A stretch of 5,664 bases of DNA from an uncultured Clostridia bacterium (GTDB lineage: Bacteria; Bacillota; Clostridia; Christensenellales; Aristaeellaceae): the NCBI GenBank assembly GCA_946496415.1, contig CAMMGP010000091.1:1-5664 (forward strand). Direction: 5' to 3'. Each line of letters starts with the position of its first letter. Positions within the stretch are counted from its first letter, which is position 1. Below the pieces are notes generated by a model. That model was not told where the DNA came from. It was given only the letters and a program-made list of their open reading frames with translations, and ran no database searches. This document shows positions 5,642 through 5,664 of this stretch, piece by piece. The position numbers and the translations under genes are program-made.

Positions 5642-5664
5642 ATGCTGCAAGTGTGCGGGATCGA

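Larger units (their letters stand above)
5470..5664. other. Intergenic region without a convincing gene
   Basis: About 195 GC-rich bases between the transporter promoter and the right edge. No protein or RNA family is recognised. On the plus strand TGATATACA (5507-5515) could be an extended -10 element, with no -35 visible. GGGGGGAG (5569-5576) lies five bases before an ATG at 5582 that opens a ten-residue frame, MPPGRCGMGE, ending at 5614. Two inverted repeats follow each other (5582-5604 and 5618-5641). The 12-mer GCGCGGGCAGGC occurs twice (5486-5497 and 5538-5549), which may be chance in such DNA. Together this could be the 5' leader of a rightward gene outside the window. Confidence 0.4.

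Noticed and set aside
5500..5664. Minus-strand frame open to the right edge, ending in TAA at 5500-5502 (54 residues)
   Set aside because: The peptide is Pro/Arg-rich with no recognisable family, its third-position GC is only moderate, and it contains the perfect palindrome. A gene tail cannot be excluded without sequence to the right.
5478..5664. Plus-strand frame open from ATG 5478 to the right edge
   Set aside because: No spaced Shine-Dalgarno, arbitrary composition, and it contains both inverted repeats and the candidate extended -10 element.
5611..5664. ATG codons at 5611 and 5642 as starts of a rightward gene
   Set aside because: Their purine-rich stretches are directly adjacent (0-1 base spacing), too close for normal initiation; the first would translate through the palindrome.

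Overview
The window looks like chromosomal DNA from a GC-rich member of the Firmicutes, most likely a Clostridia-type anaerobe. The reasons are a tRNA-Ile T-box leader in front of ileS, strong AGGAG-type ribosome binding sites, intrinsic terminators with U-tracts, sigma-A-like promoters, a DUF378/YuzA-type membrane protein and an SH3b cell-envelope protein. The taxonomic placement is inference; no rRNA or other marker gene is present.

Layout, left to right: (1) A promoter pointing out of the left edge (15-43, minus strand) and a GC-rich terminator hairpin (64-91) close the ileS unit. (2) ileS, an intact type-2 (Thermus/eukaryote-like) isoleucyl-tRNA synthetase, fills 105-3233 on the minus strand. 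(3) Its leader, 3241-3499, is a complete T-box riboswitch with an ATC (Ile) specifier, the canonical T-box sequence and a terminator/antiterminator switch. It is driven by a good promoter at 3506-3533. (4) Diverging from it is a 69-residue DUF378 membrane protein (3635-3844) with its own terminator (3851-3885). (5) A monocistronic gene for a secreted 165-residue protein with two SH3b-like repeats (4031-4528) follows, with a strong extended -10 promoter. (6) A bidirectional terminator (4541-4571) separates it from a convergent ZupT-like ZIP divalent-metal transporter (4588-5388, minus). That transporter's promoter carries a 20-bp palindrome over the predicted transcription start, a probable metalloregulator operator. 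(7) The last ~195 bp hold no convincing gene. They do contain a possible rightward extended -10 element, a well-spaced ribosome binding site with a ten-residue reading frame, and two perfect inverted repeats, possibly the leader of a gene beyond the right edge.

The genes do not form one pathway. They are four independently transcribed units, three housekeeping or envelope genes and one metal-uptake gene. The clearest biology is regulatory: ileS senses uncharged tRNA-Ile through its leader, and the ZIP transporter is probably repressed by a metal-responsive regulator. I found no mobile element, CRISPR array, tRNA or rRNA gene, and no strong evidence of a wholly new system. The least explained DNA is the right-hand 5500-5664 stretch.
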